Source: Afipia sp. (GTDB lineage Bacteria; Pseudomonadota; Alphaproteobacteria; Rhizobiales; Xanthobacteraceae). From it: a DNA stretch of 64,000 bases. Positions 8,122-17,410 of this stretch are shown here, piece after piece. A program made the translations under genes and the position numbers. The stretch lies in contig JANQAK010000001.1 of assembly GCA_024707075.1 (NCBI GenBank), positions 1,448,001 through 1,512,000 on the forward strand, given 5' to 3'. The notes beneath the pieces were generated by a model, which did no database searches, had not been told where the DNA came from, and saw only the letters and a program-made list of their open reading frames with translations. How positions within the stretch are numbered: the stretch's first letter is position 1; each line of letters opens with the position of its first letter.

Positions 8122-10905
8122 ACGATGGGCTGACCAGCGATCAGCCTTCAGCCGCGGCGTTCGTTGTGCGAGTGGAAGGGGTCGGACTCTCGTATGGCAA
8201 GACCCGCGCGCTCGAAGCCGTCACCCTCGATGTGCCGGCGGGCTGCATGGTCGGAGTGATCGGGCCGGATGGCGTCGGCAAATCTACCCTGCTGTCCCTG
8301 ATCGCCGGCGCGCATGTCATTCGGGAAGGCCGGATCGATGTTCTCGGCGGCAACATGGCGGACGCCCGGCACAGGAGGCTGACGTGTCCGCGGATCGCCT
8401 ACATGCCGCAGGGTCTTGGCAAGAATCTCTACCCAACACTTTCCGTTCGCGAGAATGTCGATTTCTTCGGACGTCTGTTCGGTCATGACAAACACGAACG
8501 CGAACGCCGAATCGATGAGCTTCTGCAAAGGACGGGCCTTGCGCCGTTCGCGGACCGGCCCGCCGGCAAACTTTCCGGCGGCATGAAGCAGAAGCTCGGC
8601 CTCTGCTGCGCCCTGATCCACGACCCCGATCTTTTGATCCTCGACGAGCCGACGACCGGCGTCGATCCGCTGTCGCGACGTCAGTTCTGGGAACTGATCG
8701 ACACGATCCGCCGCAACCGCGCCGGCATGAGCGTCATTGTCGCCACGGCCTATATGGAAGAGGCGATCCGGTTCGATTGGCTGATTGCCATGGACGCCGG
8801 CCGGGTTCTCGCCACGGGCGCGCCTGCGGATCTTCTGCGGCAGACGGGTGCGGCCACGCTGGATGCTGCCTTCATTGCGCTGCTTCCGGAAAAGGAACGC
8901 CGAGGCTATTCGGAAGTGGTCATTCCGCCCCGCTCCGCGAGTCTCGATGGCGATGTTGCCATCGAAGCCGAACATCTGACGATGCGCTTCGATGATTTTG
9001 TCGCGGTGGATGATGTCAGCTTTCGCATCGAGCGCGGCGAGATCTTCGGCTTCCTCGGCTCGAACGGCTGCGGCAAGACCACGACAATGAAGATGCTGAC
9101 CGGGCTGCTGCCGGCCAGCGAAGGCAAGGCGAAGCTGTTCGGACACGAAGTGGACCCGAACGACGTGGCCGTCCGGCGCCGCGTCGGCTACATGTCGCAA
9201 TCCTTCTCTCTCTATACCGAACTGACGGTGCGGCAGAATCTCGATCTGCATGCGCGTTTGTTCGACATGCCGGCGGATGCCATTCCCGCCCGGATCGAGG
9301 AGATGGCGCGGCGCTTCGATCTCGCCGATGTCATGGATGCCTTGCCGGACGCCCTGCCGCTCGGCATCCGCCAGCGCCTGTCGCTCGCGGTGGCCATGAT
9401 CCACGCCCCCGACGTCCTGATTCTCGACGAGCCGACATCCGGCGTCGACCCGGTCGCCCGCGACGGCTTCTGGCGGATTTTGTCGGATCTGTCCCGCAAC
9501 GACAATGTGACGATCTTCGTCTCCACCCATTTCATGAACGAAGCGGAGCGCTGCGACCGCATCTCGCTGATGCATGCCGGCAAGGTGCTGGTCAGCGACA
9601 CGCCAGCCGCGATCGTCGCGCGCCGCTCCGCCGCCAGCCTCGAGGAAGCGTTCATCGACTATCTGCAGCACGCGATCAATGCCGCCGGAAACCCGCCGGC
9701 ACCGGACACAATGGCCGCGACCGCATCGGCGCCCGTGCAAGCGCGGGACGGCGGCAGCGCCCGGCGCGCGCGGCGCTGGTTCGACCCGCGGCGGATGTTT
9801 GCCTACACGCAGCGCGAATCACTTGAACTGCGCCGCGACCCGATCCGCGCCACCCTCGCCACCATCGGCAGCGTTCTTCTGCTGTTTGTGATGGGCTACG
9901 GCATCAGCATGGACCTTGAGAACCTGTCCTTTGCCGTTCTCGACCGCGACGACACCACCATCAGCCGCGATTATATTCTCCAGATTGCCGGCTCGCGTTA
10001 CTTCACGGAAAAAGCGCCGATTACGGACGACGCGGATTTCGACAAGCGGATGCGCGACGGCGAATTGAGCCTGGCGATCGAAATTCCGCCGGGGTTCGGG
10101 CGCGACGTCGCGCATGGCCGCAACGTCCAGGTCGGCGCATGGATCGACGGCGCCATGCCGTCGCGGGCGGAGACCGCGCGCGGCTATGTGCAGGCGATGC
10201 ATGCGAGCTGGCTCTCGCAGAAGGCGCGCGAACTCTACGGTACCACCGCAACCGCCGGCTCATTCCGGCTTGAGGTCCGCTACCGCTACAACCCCGACGT
10301 CAAGAGTCTGGTTGCCATGACGCCGGGCGTGATTCCTCTCCTGCTCATGATGATCCCTTCGATGCTGGCGGCGCTCAGCGTTGTCCGCGAAAAGGAACTC
10401 GGATCGATCGTCAATTTCTACGTAACGCCGGTGACACGGCTGGAATTCCTGGTCGGCAAACAGATTCCCTATGTGGTGCTGGCGATGCTGAATTTCATTC
10501 TGCTGACGGCATTTGCGATCCTCGTCTTCCGCGTTCCGTTCACAGGCAGCGCCGTCGCATACACCTGCGGTGCTTTCCTCTATGTGACGGTCGCGACCGC
10601 GATGGGGCTTCTCATCTCAACCTTCATGAAGAGCCAGATCGCCGCCATCTTTGGAACGTCGCTCATCACGCTGATACCCGCTATGCAGTTTTTCGGGCCT
10701 GATCGATCCGGTCTCGTCGCTCCAGGGCGCCGGTGCCCTGATCGGGCGCATCTATCCGACAACTTATTTTGTCACCATTTCTCGTGGCGCGTTTTCCAAG
10801 GCACTCGACTTCCGCGATCTGGCGGGAGATTTCCTGCCACTGCTCCTTGCCCTTCCGGTGCTGCTCGGCCTCGGCGCGCTACTCCTCAAAAAACAGGCGA
10901 GCTAG
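8118..10905 (+). CDS. rbbA: RbbA-like fused ABC ATPase/ABC-2 permease, with an apparent 1-bp frameshift near its 3' end
   Basis: Two ATP-binding domains come first. NBD1 has Walker [10 protein letters not shown], signature LSGGMKQK and [14 protein letters not shown]2 has GSNGCGKTT, a weakened signature LPLGIRQR and [11 protein letters not shown]. An ABC-2 permease domain follows, with a TM, a periplasmic region and then several TMs. At 10689-10693 a run of five T shifts the frame. With four T the protein reads [20 protein letters not shown] and ends at TAG 10903-10905 (928 aa, normal for RbbA, E. coli about 911). As sequenced, the frame instead loses the last part of the permease and runs into the next gene, giving about 1300 codons. 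ATG 8118 is chosen from the ATGA overlap with hlyD. Probably an exporter with the adjacent permease; substrate unknown. Confidence 0.8.
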
Positions 10906-10907
10906 CC

Positions 10908-12020
10908 ATGCGCATCGCCAATATCGTCCAGCTCGGCATCAAGGAATTGCGCGGCCTCGCCCGCGATCCGATGCTGCTTGTGCTGATCGTCTACGCCTTC
11001 ACGATCTCGATCTATACTGGGTCGAAAGCGATGCCCGAGACGCTCAACATGGCGGCCATCGCGGTGGTCGACGAGGACCAGTCGCCGGTGTCGTCGCGCA
11101 TCATTGCGGCGTTCAATCCGCCCTATTTCTCGATACCCCGCCTGATCACCCAGCGCGAGATGGACAGCCGCATGGATGCCGGACTCGACACCTTCGCGCT
11201 CGATATCCCCCCGAACTTCCAGCGCGATCTGCTGGCGGGCAAGTCGCCGGCGATTCAGCTCAACATCGACGCCACCCGCATGTCGCAAGCGTTCACCGGC
11301 GGCGGCTATATCCAGTCCATCGTCAGCGGCGAGATCGACGAGTTTCTCAGCCGTCACCGCAGTACAGCCGCCGTGCCGGTCGACCTGGCCTTGCGCGCGC
11401 GTTTCAATCCCGAGCTCAACAAGGGCTGGTTCGGTGCCATTCATGAAGTCATCGATGCCATCACCATGTTGTCGATCATCCTGACCGGCGCGGCGTTGAT
11501 CCGCGAACGCGAGCACGGGACGATTGAGCATCTCCTTGTCATGCCGGTCACCCCGTTTGAACTCATGGCGAGCAAAATCTGGTCGATGGGTCTGGTCGTG
11601 CTCGTTGCTTCCAGTGTGTCGCTCATATTCGTCGTCGAGGGATTACTGTCGGTTCCCATACAGGGGTCGATGGCGCTGTTCCTGTTCGGCGCGGCCCTGC
11701 ATTTGTTCGCGACGACCTGCATGGGCATTTTTCTGGCGACGATGGCCGGCACCATGCCGCAGTTTGGGCTGCTGCTGATGCTCTTTCTGATGCCGCTTCA
11801 GGTGTTGTCGGGAGGCATGACTCCGCGCGAGAGCATGCCGGATGTGATTCAGTACATCATGCTCGCTGCGCCAAATACGCACTTCGTCATTCTGGCGCAG
11901 TCAATCCTGTTCCGCGGCGCCGGACTAGCTGTGGTGTGGCCGCAGTTCGTCGCTCTTCTGGGCATTGGAGCAGTTCTTTTTCTCTTTGCCCTGCGGCGTT
12001 TCAGGCAGTTCCTGAGATAG
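10908..12020 (+). CDS. ABC-2 family permease (YhhJ-like)
   Basis: This is a 370-residue inner-membrane permease with one N-terminal TM, a large periplasmic loop (about residues 45-165) and five or so C-terminal TMs. The motifs [21 protein letters not shown] and [17 protein letters not shown] are the standard ABC-2 signatures. It begins 2 nt after the restored stop of the RbbA-like gene and is the last gene of the operon. Because the upstream T5 frameshift puts it in the same frame as rbbA, the raw sequence reads both as one polypeptide; the conserved [15 protein letters not shown] start argues that it is normally separate. Convergent with the LOG-family gene. Confidence 0.85.
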   Translation: MRIANIVQLGIKELRGLARDPMLLVLIVYAFTISIYTGSKAMPETLNMAAIAVVDEDQSPVSSRIIAAFNPPYFSIPRLITQREMDSRMDAGLDTFALDIPPNFQRDLLAGKSPAIQLNIDATRMSQAFTGGGYIQSIVSGEIDEFLSRHRSTAAVPVDLALRARFNPELNKGWFGAIHEVIDAITMLSIILTGAALIREREHGTIEHLLVMPVTPFELMASKIWSMGLVVLVASSVSLIFVVEGLLSVPIQGSMALFLFGAALHLFATTCMGIFLATMAGTMPQFGLLLMLFLMPLQVLSGGMTPRESMPDVIQYIMLAAPNTHFVILAQSILFRGAGLAVVWPQFVALLGIGAVLFLFALRRFRQFLR

Positions 12021-12063
12021 CCGCGAACGCATGCGCGCCGGCGGTTGCGGATGCCCTCGTTGA

Positions 12064-12888
12064 TCAACCGAGCGGACTTGAGTCGTGGGCCTGCAAGCCG
12101 CGGCGGACCAGTGAAGCCCATCCGTCCTCTGCGGTCTCGGCAAACTCGAACAGCTTGAGATCGGCTGTGGCGATCATGCCTTCCTCGACGAGGGCGTCGA
12201 AATTGACAATCCTGCGCCAGTAGCTTTCACCGAACATCACGATGGGGGCGGGCGGCGCCTTCCGCGTCTGTTGCAGGGTCAGCAACTCGAACAACTCGTC
12301 CATGGTTCCGAAGCCACCGGGAAATATCGCCAGGGCGTTCGCGCGCATGGCCAGGTGCATCTTGCGCATCGCGAAATAGTGGAAGCGGAAGCTGAGCTCC
12401 GGGGTGATATAGGAATTGGGCACCTGCTCGTGCGGCAGCGTAATGTTGAAGCCGATGCTCGGCGCGCCGACGTCGGCCGCGCCGCGATTGGCCGCCTCCA
12501 TGATTCCGGGCCCACCGCCGGTGGCGATGACGTTGTCACGCCATCGGTTCTTGGGCGCGAAGGCGCCGCCTCGCTGCGAGGCAATTTGGCTGAACTCGCG
12601 CGCGATCCGATAGAATTCGGAACGCCGCTGCCCGTCCTCGGCCAGCTTCTTCTCGGCCTCGGTCTGTGCAGCCGCGACCGCCGCCTCGGCCTGCTCCGGT
12701 GACGGCACGCGCGCGCCGCCGAACACGATGATGGTCGAGCGGATACCCCAGTCCCGCAGCGAAAGCTCCGCCTTGCCATACTCGAGCGCAAAACGGATCG
12801 CCCGCATCTCGTCGCGAAGCAGGAATTCGGTGTCTTCGACGGCAAGCAGCATGCTCCGCGAGCCGTTCTTAGTCGTCGTTTCGGTCAT
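12064..12888 (-). CDS. LOG-family (TIGR00730-like) nucleotide phosphoribohydrolase-like protein
   Basis: This 274-residue cytosolic protein has the Rossmann fold of the LOG / 'lysine decarboxylase-like' family. GGGPGIM (residues 124-130) and PGGFGTMDE (190-198) are the diagnostic motifs of cytokinin riboside 5'-monophosphate phosphoribohydrolases. It is longer than minimal LOG proteins (about 190 aa) because of an extra N-terminal helical region. Members of this longer group are usually annotated only as LOG family, and whether they make free cytokinin bases is not settled. It is monocistronic and convergent with the ABC operon. An FNR/FixK-like box lies about 190 bp upstream of its start. 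Confidence 0.8.
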   Translation of the reverse strand: MTETTTKNGSRSMLLAVEDTEFLLRDEMRAIRFALEYGKAELSLRDWGIRSTIIVFGGARVPSPEQAEAAVAAAQTEAEKKLAEDGQRRSEFYRIAREFSQIASQRGGAFAPKNRWRDNVIATGGGPGIMEAANRGAADVGAPSIGFNITLPHEQVPNSYITPELSFRFHYFAMRKMHLAMRANALAIFPGGFGTMDELFELLTLQQTRKAPPAPIVMFGESYWRRIVNFDALVEEGMIATADLKLFEFAETAEDGWASLVRRGLQAHDSSPLG

Positions 12889-13075
12889 GTGGATATCCGT
12901 CCATCCTTTGCGCGCGGCAAGTCATGTTGATATCTGCTGCGAAAAGAATGGCAAGCTCATGAGATTGCGGGGACGATTGTCAATCCCGGTACGGCATTCC
13001 GCGCGGGACATGAGCGAAATGGAAACGGGCCTGTGGACAGGAAAAGTCATACCAGCCCGGATTTGACCGGCCGCG

Positions 13076-13089
13076 TTGATCCACGTCAA
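13076..13089. promoter_or_regulatory. FNR/FixK-type box
   Basis: TTGATCCACGTCAA matches the anaerobox TTGA-N6-TCAA exactly and TTGAT-N4-ATCAA with one change. It lies between the leftward LOG-family gene (start 12888) and the dadA remnant on the right, so its target is uncertain. It may be a leftover from a lost gene. Confidence 0.45.
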
Positions 13090-13199
13090 CTGGCGTTGAC
13101 GGATCGGAAACTCGGCGCAGGGGCGCGCGATTTCGCCTATGCCTGCGCCGGCCGCGGGCACAGCGGAATTCAACGGCATGAACTGCGATATCCGGGCCG

Positions 13200-13438
13200 C
13201 GCGTATCTCGCCGCTGCTGGTCTGGTGCCGCAGGCATTTTCCGGAGATGAGCACGCGTGAGTCCGTTCCATGGGCGGGCTTGCGTCCGATGATGCCAGAC
13301 ATGCTGCCGCGGGTGATGCGCGGCAAGCATCCGCGCGTCTTCTACAACACCGGCCACGGCCATCTCGGATGGACATTGTCGGCGGCAACGGCAGACGCGG
13401 TTGCAGCACTCGTCACGTCAGGATCGCGCGCGGCGTAG
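13200..13438 (+). pseudogene. Remnant of a DadA-like FAD-dependent amino-acid dehydrogenase (C-terminal end only)
   Basis: The open frame around 13205-13435 ends with residues matching the very C-terminus of D-amino-acid dehydrogenases: VPWAGLRPMMPDMLP, then RVFYNTGHGHLGWTLSAATA. These form the FAD/substrate-binding end of the DadA fold. The family is about 415 residues long; only about 70 are left. The N-terminal Rossmann motif (GxGxxG) is nowhere upstream in any frame, so the gene is a deletion remnant, not a frameshifted copy. It lies next to tRNA-Arg, in a region with other signs of decay. Confidence 0.7.
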
Positions 13439-13549
13439 CGCAGCTTCTTCCGGTTGTGATCTGGTGGCCATTTTCCGTCGTCGACCGGATCGATGCGCCG
13501 CTGCAAGCGGACCCGAAATCCCGTTTGGGCGCGGCGATGCGGAAATAGC

Positions 13550-13626
13550 TGGCGCACCCGACACGATCTGAACGTGTGACCTTTGCCTTCGGAGGGCAAC
13601 GCTCTATCCAGCTGAGCTACGGGTGC
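13550..13626 (-). tRNA. tRNA-Arg (anticodon CCG)
   Basis: On the minus strand the gene begins GCACCCG at 13626 and closes with CGGGTGC, the discriminator G and an encoded CCA at 13550. The D-arm (GCTCAGCTGGATAGAGC), the anticodon arm TTGCC-CTCCGAA-GGCAA with CCG at positions 34-36, and a T-arm with TTCAGAT are all present. The total is 77 nt. It reads CGG arginine codons. tRNA-Arg genes of this type are common integration targets, which fits the gene remnants on both sides. Confidence 0.93.
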
Positions 13627-13684
13627 GGCGTCATCCATTTAGCCGATTGGCTCCTTCGGGGCAACGGCTGCAAGGGGTTTTGTA

Positions 13685-13754
13685 GGCTCCAGTGGAGGCC
13701 GCGTGGGCCTCTTTCAGGCGGCGGTCACCCGTTCGAATCGCACCATCTGGAGTC
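13685..13754 (+). other. Possible degenerate tRNA-like fold (low confidence)
   Basis: GGCTCCAG (13685-13692) pairs with CTGGAGTC (13747-13754), with one G-U pair. Inside lies a perfect hairpin GAGGCC / GGCCTC (13695-13711) and a TTCGAAT T-loop-like heptamer (13732-13738). The T-stem does not pair properly and no anticodon arm can be drawn, so it is not a working tRNA. It could be a decayed tRNA end. Confidence 0.25.
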
Positions 13755-13786
13755 GATTGTCGGCAGGGCGCGCCTGATCCATTCCG

Positions 13787-14137
13787 CTACCTCACCTGAA
13801 GTCCGAGAATGAAGGCAATGACGTCCGCCCGCTCTTGCGAAGTCAGTATCAGATTCGGCATTTGGTGGTGAGGCGTTAGCAAAGCGACATTCAGCGCCGT
13901 CGCCGACATGCCCTTGATGCTTCCGATATGGTTGAAGTTCGGAGCCGCCGGATTCGGCGAGGCCTCACCGCGGGCCACGCCGTGACACGTCGAGCAGATT
14001 TTCTGGGTCAGGATCGCGCCCTGAACCGGATCGCCGAACTCTTGGGTTTTTCCGGATGTCTGCAGGGCTGCCAGGCCCGCAATGATGCCAGCCGCGAAGA
14101 TCAGGGCTCTCACAGAAGGTGTCTGAGGCTTGCTCAT
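13787..14137 (-). CDS. Small exported c-type cytochrome (second gene of pair)
   Basis: This 116-residue protein has a signal peptide (VRALIFAAGIIAGLAALQTSG) and one CSTCH heme-c attachment site at about residues 46-50. The distal Met ligand is probably in HHQMPNLILT, and a C-terminal helix ends in DVIAFILGL. It is a class I monoheme cytochrome acting in the periplasm. The ATG at 14137 overlaps the stop of the upstream cytochrome gene by 4 nt, so both are made together. A long upstream in-frame extension is antisense to the neighbouring coding frame and is rejected. Partner oxidase or dehydrogenase not identified; none lies next to it. Confidence 0.82.
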   Translation of the reverse strand: MSKPQTPSVRALIFAAGIIAGLAALQTSGKTQEFGDPVQGAILTQKICSTCHGVARGEASPNPAAPNFNHIGSIKGMSATALNVALLTPHHQMPNLILTSQERADVIAFILGLQVR

Positions 14138-14523
14138 AGCTTCGACCGCTGTGGGACGGAAGATGCCGGATCGTCCTTGCGATGTTTGCCTGCAAGGGAC
14201 GCGATATACTCGGCGATGTCGTCGATCTCTTGCCGGCTGAGCGAGAAATTCGGCATCTTGGGATGCTGGTCGAGCAGAAATGCCGCAACCTTCTCCGACT
14301 TGAAATTCGGCTGCTGGGCGATTGACAGGAATGACGGAACGTCTGCATTTGCCTGAGACTGATCTGCCGCCACGAGATGACAACTTGCGCACCACCGGCG
14401 TCCGAGCTGTTCGCCTTTCTTCAGGTCCGCAGGCAACGCGATCGACGACGATCCCGCTAAGACTGCAAGCGCTATTCCAAATCGTCTCGCGTCGCTCCGG
14501 CTCTTCATTTTTCTGATGATCAT
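14134..14523 (-). CDS. Small exported c-type cytochrome (first gene of pair)
   Basis: This protein of about 129 residues has a positively charged N-terminus, a hydrophobic signal region (FGIALAVLAGSSSIALPA) and a CASCH heme-binding site. The sixth ligand is likely Met in HPKMPNFSLS, and the C-terminal helix reads IAEYIASLAG. Start choice is uncertain: ATG 14523 (MIIRKMKSRS) or ATG 14508 (MKSRS) both keep the signal peptide. Coupled by ATGA to the following cytochrome gene. The two proteins are similar in layout, suggesting tandem duplication and a shared electron-transfer role. Confidence 0.82.
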   Translation of the reverse strand: MIIRKMKSRSDARRFGIALAVLAGSSSIALPADLKKGEQLGRRWCASCHLVAADQSQANADVPSFLSIAQQPNFKSEKVAAFLLDQHPKMPNFSLSRQEIDDIAEYIASLAGKHRKDDPASSVPQRSKL

Positions 14524-14793
14524 GGGTCCATGCTCGGCACGCGCGCGCTCGCAAAGGCTGAGTTGCATCCCAAGCTCTGCTCTCGCGAGAAGAGCCAGCG
14601 GTGGATATGGATCAATGCGCACTGCCCGAGCAACTTGCATGCTGCGAGGCTTTTCGGAGAAAGTCTATATAAAAGGGATCAGCACGAACACCATTTGGCC
14701 TGCAAGCGGCCGGGGAGATCACTCTCGCGCACGGCGATTCTCCGGCGAGATCGCCGTCAGGATTTTTCGATCCACGGCCTCACCGGAGAGCCG

Positions 14794-15198
14794 TTACGCC
14801 GGCACGATGATCTTGCCGATCGGCCACAGCGCGATGCCGGCCAGTTTCAGGTGCGCCCATGCGAACGGAATGCCGACGATCGTGACCGCCAGCAGCAGCG
14901 CAGTGACGACATGCCCGAGCGCGAGCCACCAGCCCGCCAGCACCAGCCAGATCAGGTTGCCGAGGAAACCGAGCGGTCCGGTGCCGATGTCGGACTGCCC
15001 GGTGACCAGGTCGCGCGACACGGCCTTCTGGCCGAACGGAAACAGCGTGTAGGCCGCGATGTTGAACGCGGCCCGCGCCCACGGCAGGCCGATGATCGTG
15101 ATCGCCATGATGATGGCCGCGACAACCCAGCCGGCGGCCATCCAGATGCCGCCAAGCAGGATCCAGAGAATGTTCAGGAACAGGGAGACAGGGGACAT
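14794..15198 (-). CDS. yccF: YccF-domain inner-membrane protein
   Basis: This 134-residue membrane protein is made of two repeats of the YccF domain: LFLNILWILLGG ... WARAAFNIAAYTLFPFG and LGNLIWLVLAGWW ... WAHLKLAGIALWPIG. The paired pattern N-x-x-W-x-x-x-x-G and P-F-G / P-I-G defines the family. The function is unknown. The start is ATG 15198 (MSPVSLFLN); the frame is open further upstream but without typical sequence. Stands alone between intergenic stretches of about 270 and 160 bp. Confidence 0.85.
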   Translation of the reverse strand: MSPVSLFLNILWILLGGIWMAAGWVVAAIIMAITIIGLPWARAAFNIAAYTLFPFGQKAVSRDLVTGQSDIGTGPLGFLGNLIWLVLAGWWLALGHVVTALLLAVTIVGIPFAWAHLKLAGIALWPIGKIIVPA

Positions 15199-15358
15199 CG
15201 TGGCTTCCGGTTGTCGATGAGCGTTGCCGCCCGACACCACCAATATCGGATGCCGCGCGGCATTTGCCAATGCCGCATCAGAGGGCGACTTTCCTTGGGA
15301 GGAGCGCCTTGACGCCGCGAGCCACGTCCCATTGTCACAAAGCGCCGCCGCCGTTCAT

Positions 15359-16960
15359 TCACGCCAGCAGTTTCCTCAGCTCCGCCTTCGCCACTTTCTC
15401 CAGCGTCGAGCGCGGCATGTCGTCGACGAGGCGCACCTCGCGCGGCACCTTGAAATCCGCCAGCGATTTCTTGCAAGCCGCCAGAATATCGCCCTGAAGC
15501 GTCGGCGGCGCGCCGCTGACGCCCCGCTGCGGAATGACGAACACCACCGGCACTTCATCGAGCATCGGGTGCTTTTGGGCGACCACGGCGGCTTCGCGCA
15601 CGCCCGCTACGGTGATGACGACCTGCTCGATCTCGGAGGCGGCGACGTTCTCGCCGCCGACCTTCAGCATGTCCTTGGCGCGGTCGCCGAACCGGAGGAA
15701 ACCGTTCTCCAGCAGCTTCACGCGGTCGCCGGTGATGAAATAGCCGCGCTCGTCGAAGCTGTCGCGCGTGGCCGTTTCATTGTGCAGGTATTCCTTGAAC
15801 AGCGAGAGACCGGGGATGCCGTGGATCAGAAGATCGCCGGTCTCGCCGGGCAGCGTCGCTGCGCCGTTCTCGTCGACGACGCGGATTTGATATTCCGGCG
15901 CGGCGCGGCCGATGGCGAGCGGAATGTTCGGCTGCGTGACTTCCCCGACGATGCCATGGGTGATGGTTTCCGTCATGCCCCACCAGCCGATGGTCTTGAC
16001 GCCGAAATGCGCGTCGGTGGGCGGCTCGCAGATCGCGCTGCCCCAGAGGCGGAAATGATGCGCCTTCGGGCGCTCCTGCTCCATCAGCGCCTTGACGCAG
16101 AACGGCACCAGCGACGTCCATGTGCAGCGATGCGCCAGCGCCGTGCTCCAGAACCGGCTGGCGGAAAAGCGCGGCATGATCGCCGCGGTGCCGCCGACCC
16201 ACAGCGTCGCCAGCATCGAATAGGCCAGCGCGTTGGTGTGAAACAGCGGCAGGTAGACGAGATGAATGTCCTCGGCGCGCAGGTCCTGATGCGCCGCGTT
16301 GACCTTCGCGCCCCACAGCGCGTTGGCGTGGGTCCACAACACCGCCTTGGGCCGCGACGTGGTGCCGGATGTATATTGCACGCTGCACGAGGCGTAAGGG
16401 TCAGCGGGGCGGCGCGGCCGGTCGGCGCTATCGGCGAACAGGCTTTCGAACGCTTCGCTTTTCGGCGGCTTATATCCTGATGCCGGCGCTGCGCCCGCAT
16501 CGTGAGAGGTCACCGCGAGCCAGCGCAGGTTCTTGCACTGTGCAGCGATCGTCTCGGCGTAGGCCGGCTGGGTGATGGCGGCCACCGCGCCGCAGTGGCC
16601 GGCGAAATATTCCATCTCCGCCGGTGCGGAGCGGGTGTTGGTGGTCACCGCGATGGCGCCGAGTTCGACGCAGGCGAACCATGTCAGCAGCGCCTCGATG
16701 CAGTTGTCGAGATGGATCAGCACGCACTCGCCCGGCCTGATGCCGCGTGCCTTGAGGCCTGCGGCGAGTGCGCCGACGCGGTCGTAAAACTCCCCATAGG
16801 TCCAGGGCCGCGCCGGCGCATCGAACGGCGCCCATATCAGAAAGGTGTGATCGCGCCGTGTTTCGGCGCGCAGCCGCAACAGCCACGGCACGTCGAGTCC
16901 GGCGAAGGGGCCGACATGGCCCGGCGCGAGATTGTCCCTTGGTGCATTCTTGCCTGACAT
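15359..16960 (-). CDS. AMP-binding acyl-CoA synthetase / ligase (CaiC-like)
   Basis: This 533-residue cytosolic adenylate-forming enzyme activates a carboxylic acid with ATP and joins it to CoA. The P-loop-like motif YTSGTTSRPKAVLWTH (about residues 195-210) differs from the usual TSGTTGxPKG at two positions, which are Ser and Ala here. The A5 region WGMTETI, the A7 motif YFITGDR, the hinge FLRFGDRAKDMLKVGGENV, and a C-terminal Lys in STLEKVAKAELRKLL are present. The closest group is the ATP-dependent acyl-CoA ligases related to crotonobetaine/carnitine-CoA ligase. Substrate unknown. No beta-oxidation genes adjoin it. Confidence 0.85.
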   Translation of the reverse strand: MSGKNAPRDNLAPGHVGPFAGLDVPWLLRLRAETRRDHTFLIWAPFDAPARPWTYGEFYDRVGALAAGLKARGIRPGECVLIHLDNCIEALLTWFACVELGAIAVTTNTRSAPAEMEYFAGHCGAVAAITQPAYAETIAAQCKNLRWLAVTSHDAGAAPASGYKPPKSEAFESLFADSADRPRRPADPYASCSVQYTSGTTSRPKAVLWTHANALWGAKVNAAHQDLRAEDIHLVYLPLFHTNALAYSMLATLWVGGTAAIMPRFSASRFWSTALAHRCTWTSLVPFCVKALMEQERPKAHHFRLWGSAICEPPTDAHFGVKTIGWWGMTETITHGIVGEVTQPNIPLAIGRAAPEYQIRVVDENGAATLPGETGDLLIHGIPGLSLFKEYLHNETATRDSFDERGYFITGDRVKLLENGFLRFGDRAKDMLKVGGENVAASEIEQVVITVAGVREAAVVAQKHPMLDEVPVVFVIPQRGVSGAPPTLQGDILAACKKSLADFKVPREVRLVDDMPRSTLEKVAKAELRKLLA

Positions 16961-17137
16961 GTTTTCTCCCGGTCCCGCTTTTTCGATGCAGGTTCATGAA
17001 TGCTTTTATGGCAGGCGGCGCGGCCGCGAACAATCCGGCTTCACGGGCGTTGAGAGCAGCAGTTGCGCCGCCCGGCAAACTCATTTAACCGGACAGCGGA
17101 AGCCGCCCCCGTCGGACGGGTCATCAAGGAGCATCGC

Positions 17138-17410
17138 ATGCAAGGATTCACGTTTCGCGCTCAGGCGATCACGCTGGTGGCGGCGGCGACCCTTCTGGCC
17201 ATGGGCGGCACGGCTTCGGCGTGGGACGATGCGCCGTTCTGTTCGGAAAACTACAGCCGCACCGGCATGGGTCGCGTTTGCGCCTATTACACCTACGAAC
17301 AGTGCCGGGAGGCGACCAGCGGCGTCGGCGGGTCGTGCAGCGCCAACGCCTGGTATCAGCCTTATGCGCCCGCGCCGCGCCGTCATCGCGCCCGCAAACA
17401 CCGGCACTGA
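17138..17410 (+). CDS. DUF3551 family small secreted protein
   Basis: This 90-residue protein has a signal peptide (ITLVAAATLLAMGGTASA) and four cysteines in the mature part. The pattern NYSRTGMGRVCAYYTYEQCR, then a second Cys pair and a Tyr/Pro- and Arg/His-rich tail, is typical of the DUF3551 proteins. These are numerous in Bradyrhizobium and relatives and have no known function. ATG 17138 is preceded by AAGGA at good spacing. Earlier in-frame starts would hide the signal peptide. Confidence 0.8.
   Translation: MQGFTFRAQAITLVAAATLLAMGGTASAWDDAPFCSENYSRTGMGRVCAYYTYEQCREATSGVGGSCSANAWYQPYAPAPRRHRARKHRH

Noticed and set aside
8118-12020. A genuine single fusion exporter of about 1300 residues
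   Set aside because: The junction residues between the two permease parts are out-of-frame translation of a normal permease end, and a stop and start codon pair is present in the correct frame; a one-base indel explains it better.
13685-13754. A second tRNA gene
   Set aside because: Acceptor-like arms and a T-loop-like heptamer exist, but the T-stem and anticodon arm do not pair.
14524-14793. Open frames between the cytochrome pair and yccF
   Set aside because: They lack start signals and family-like sequence; the stretch appears non-coding.
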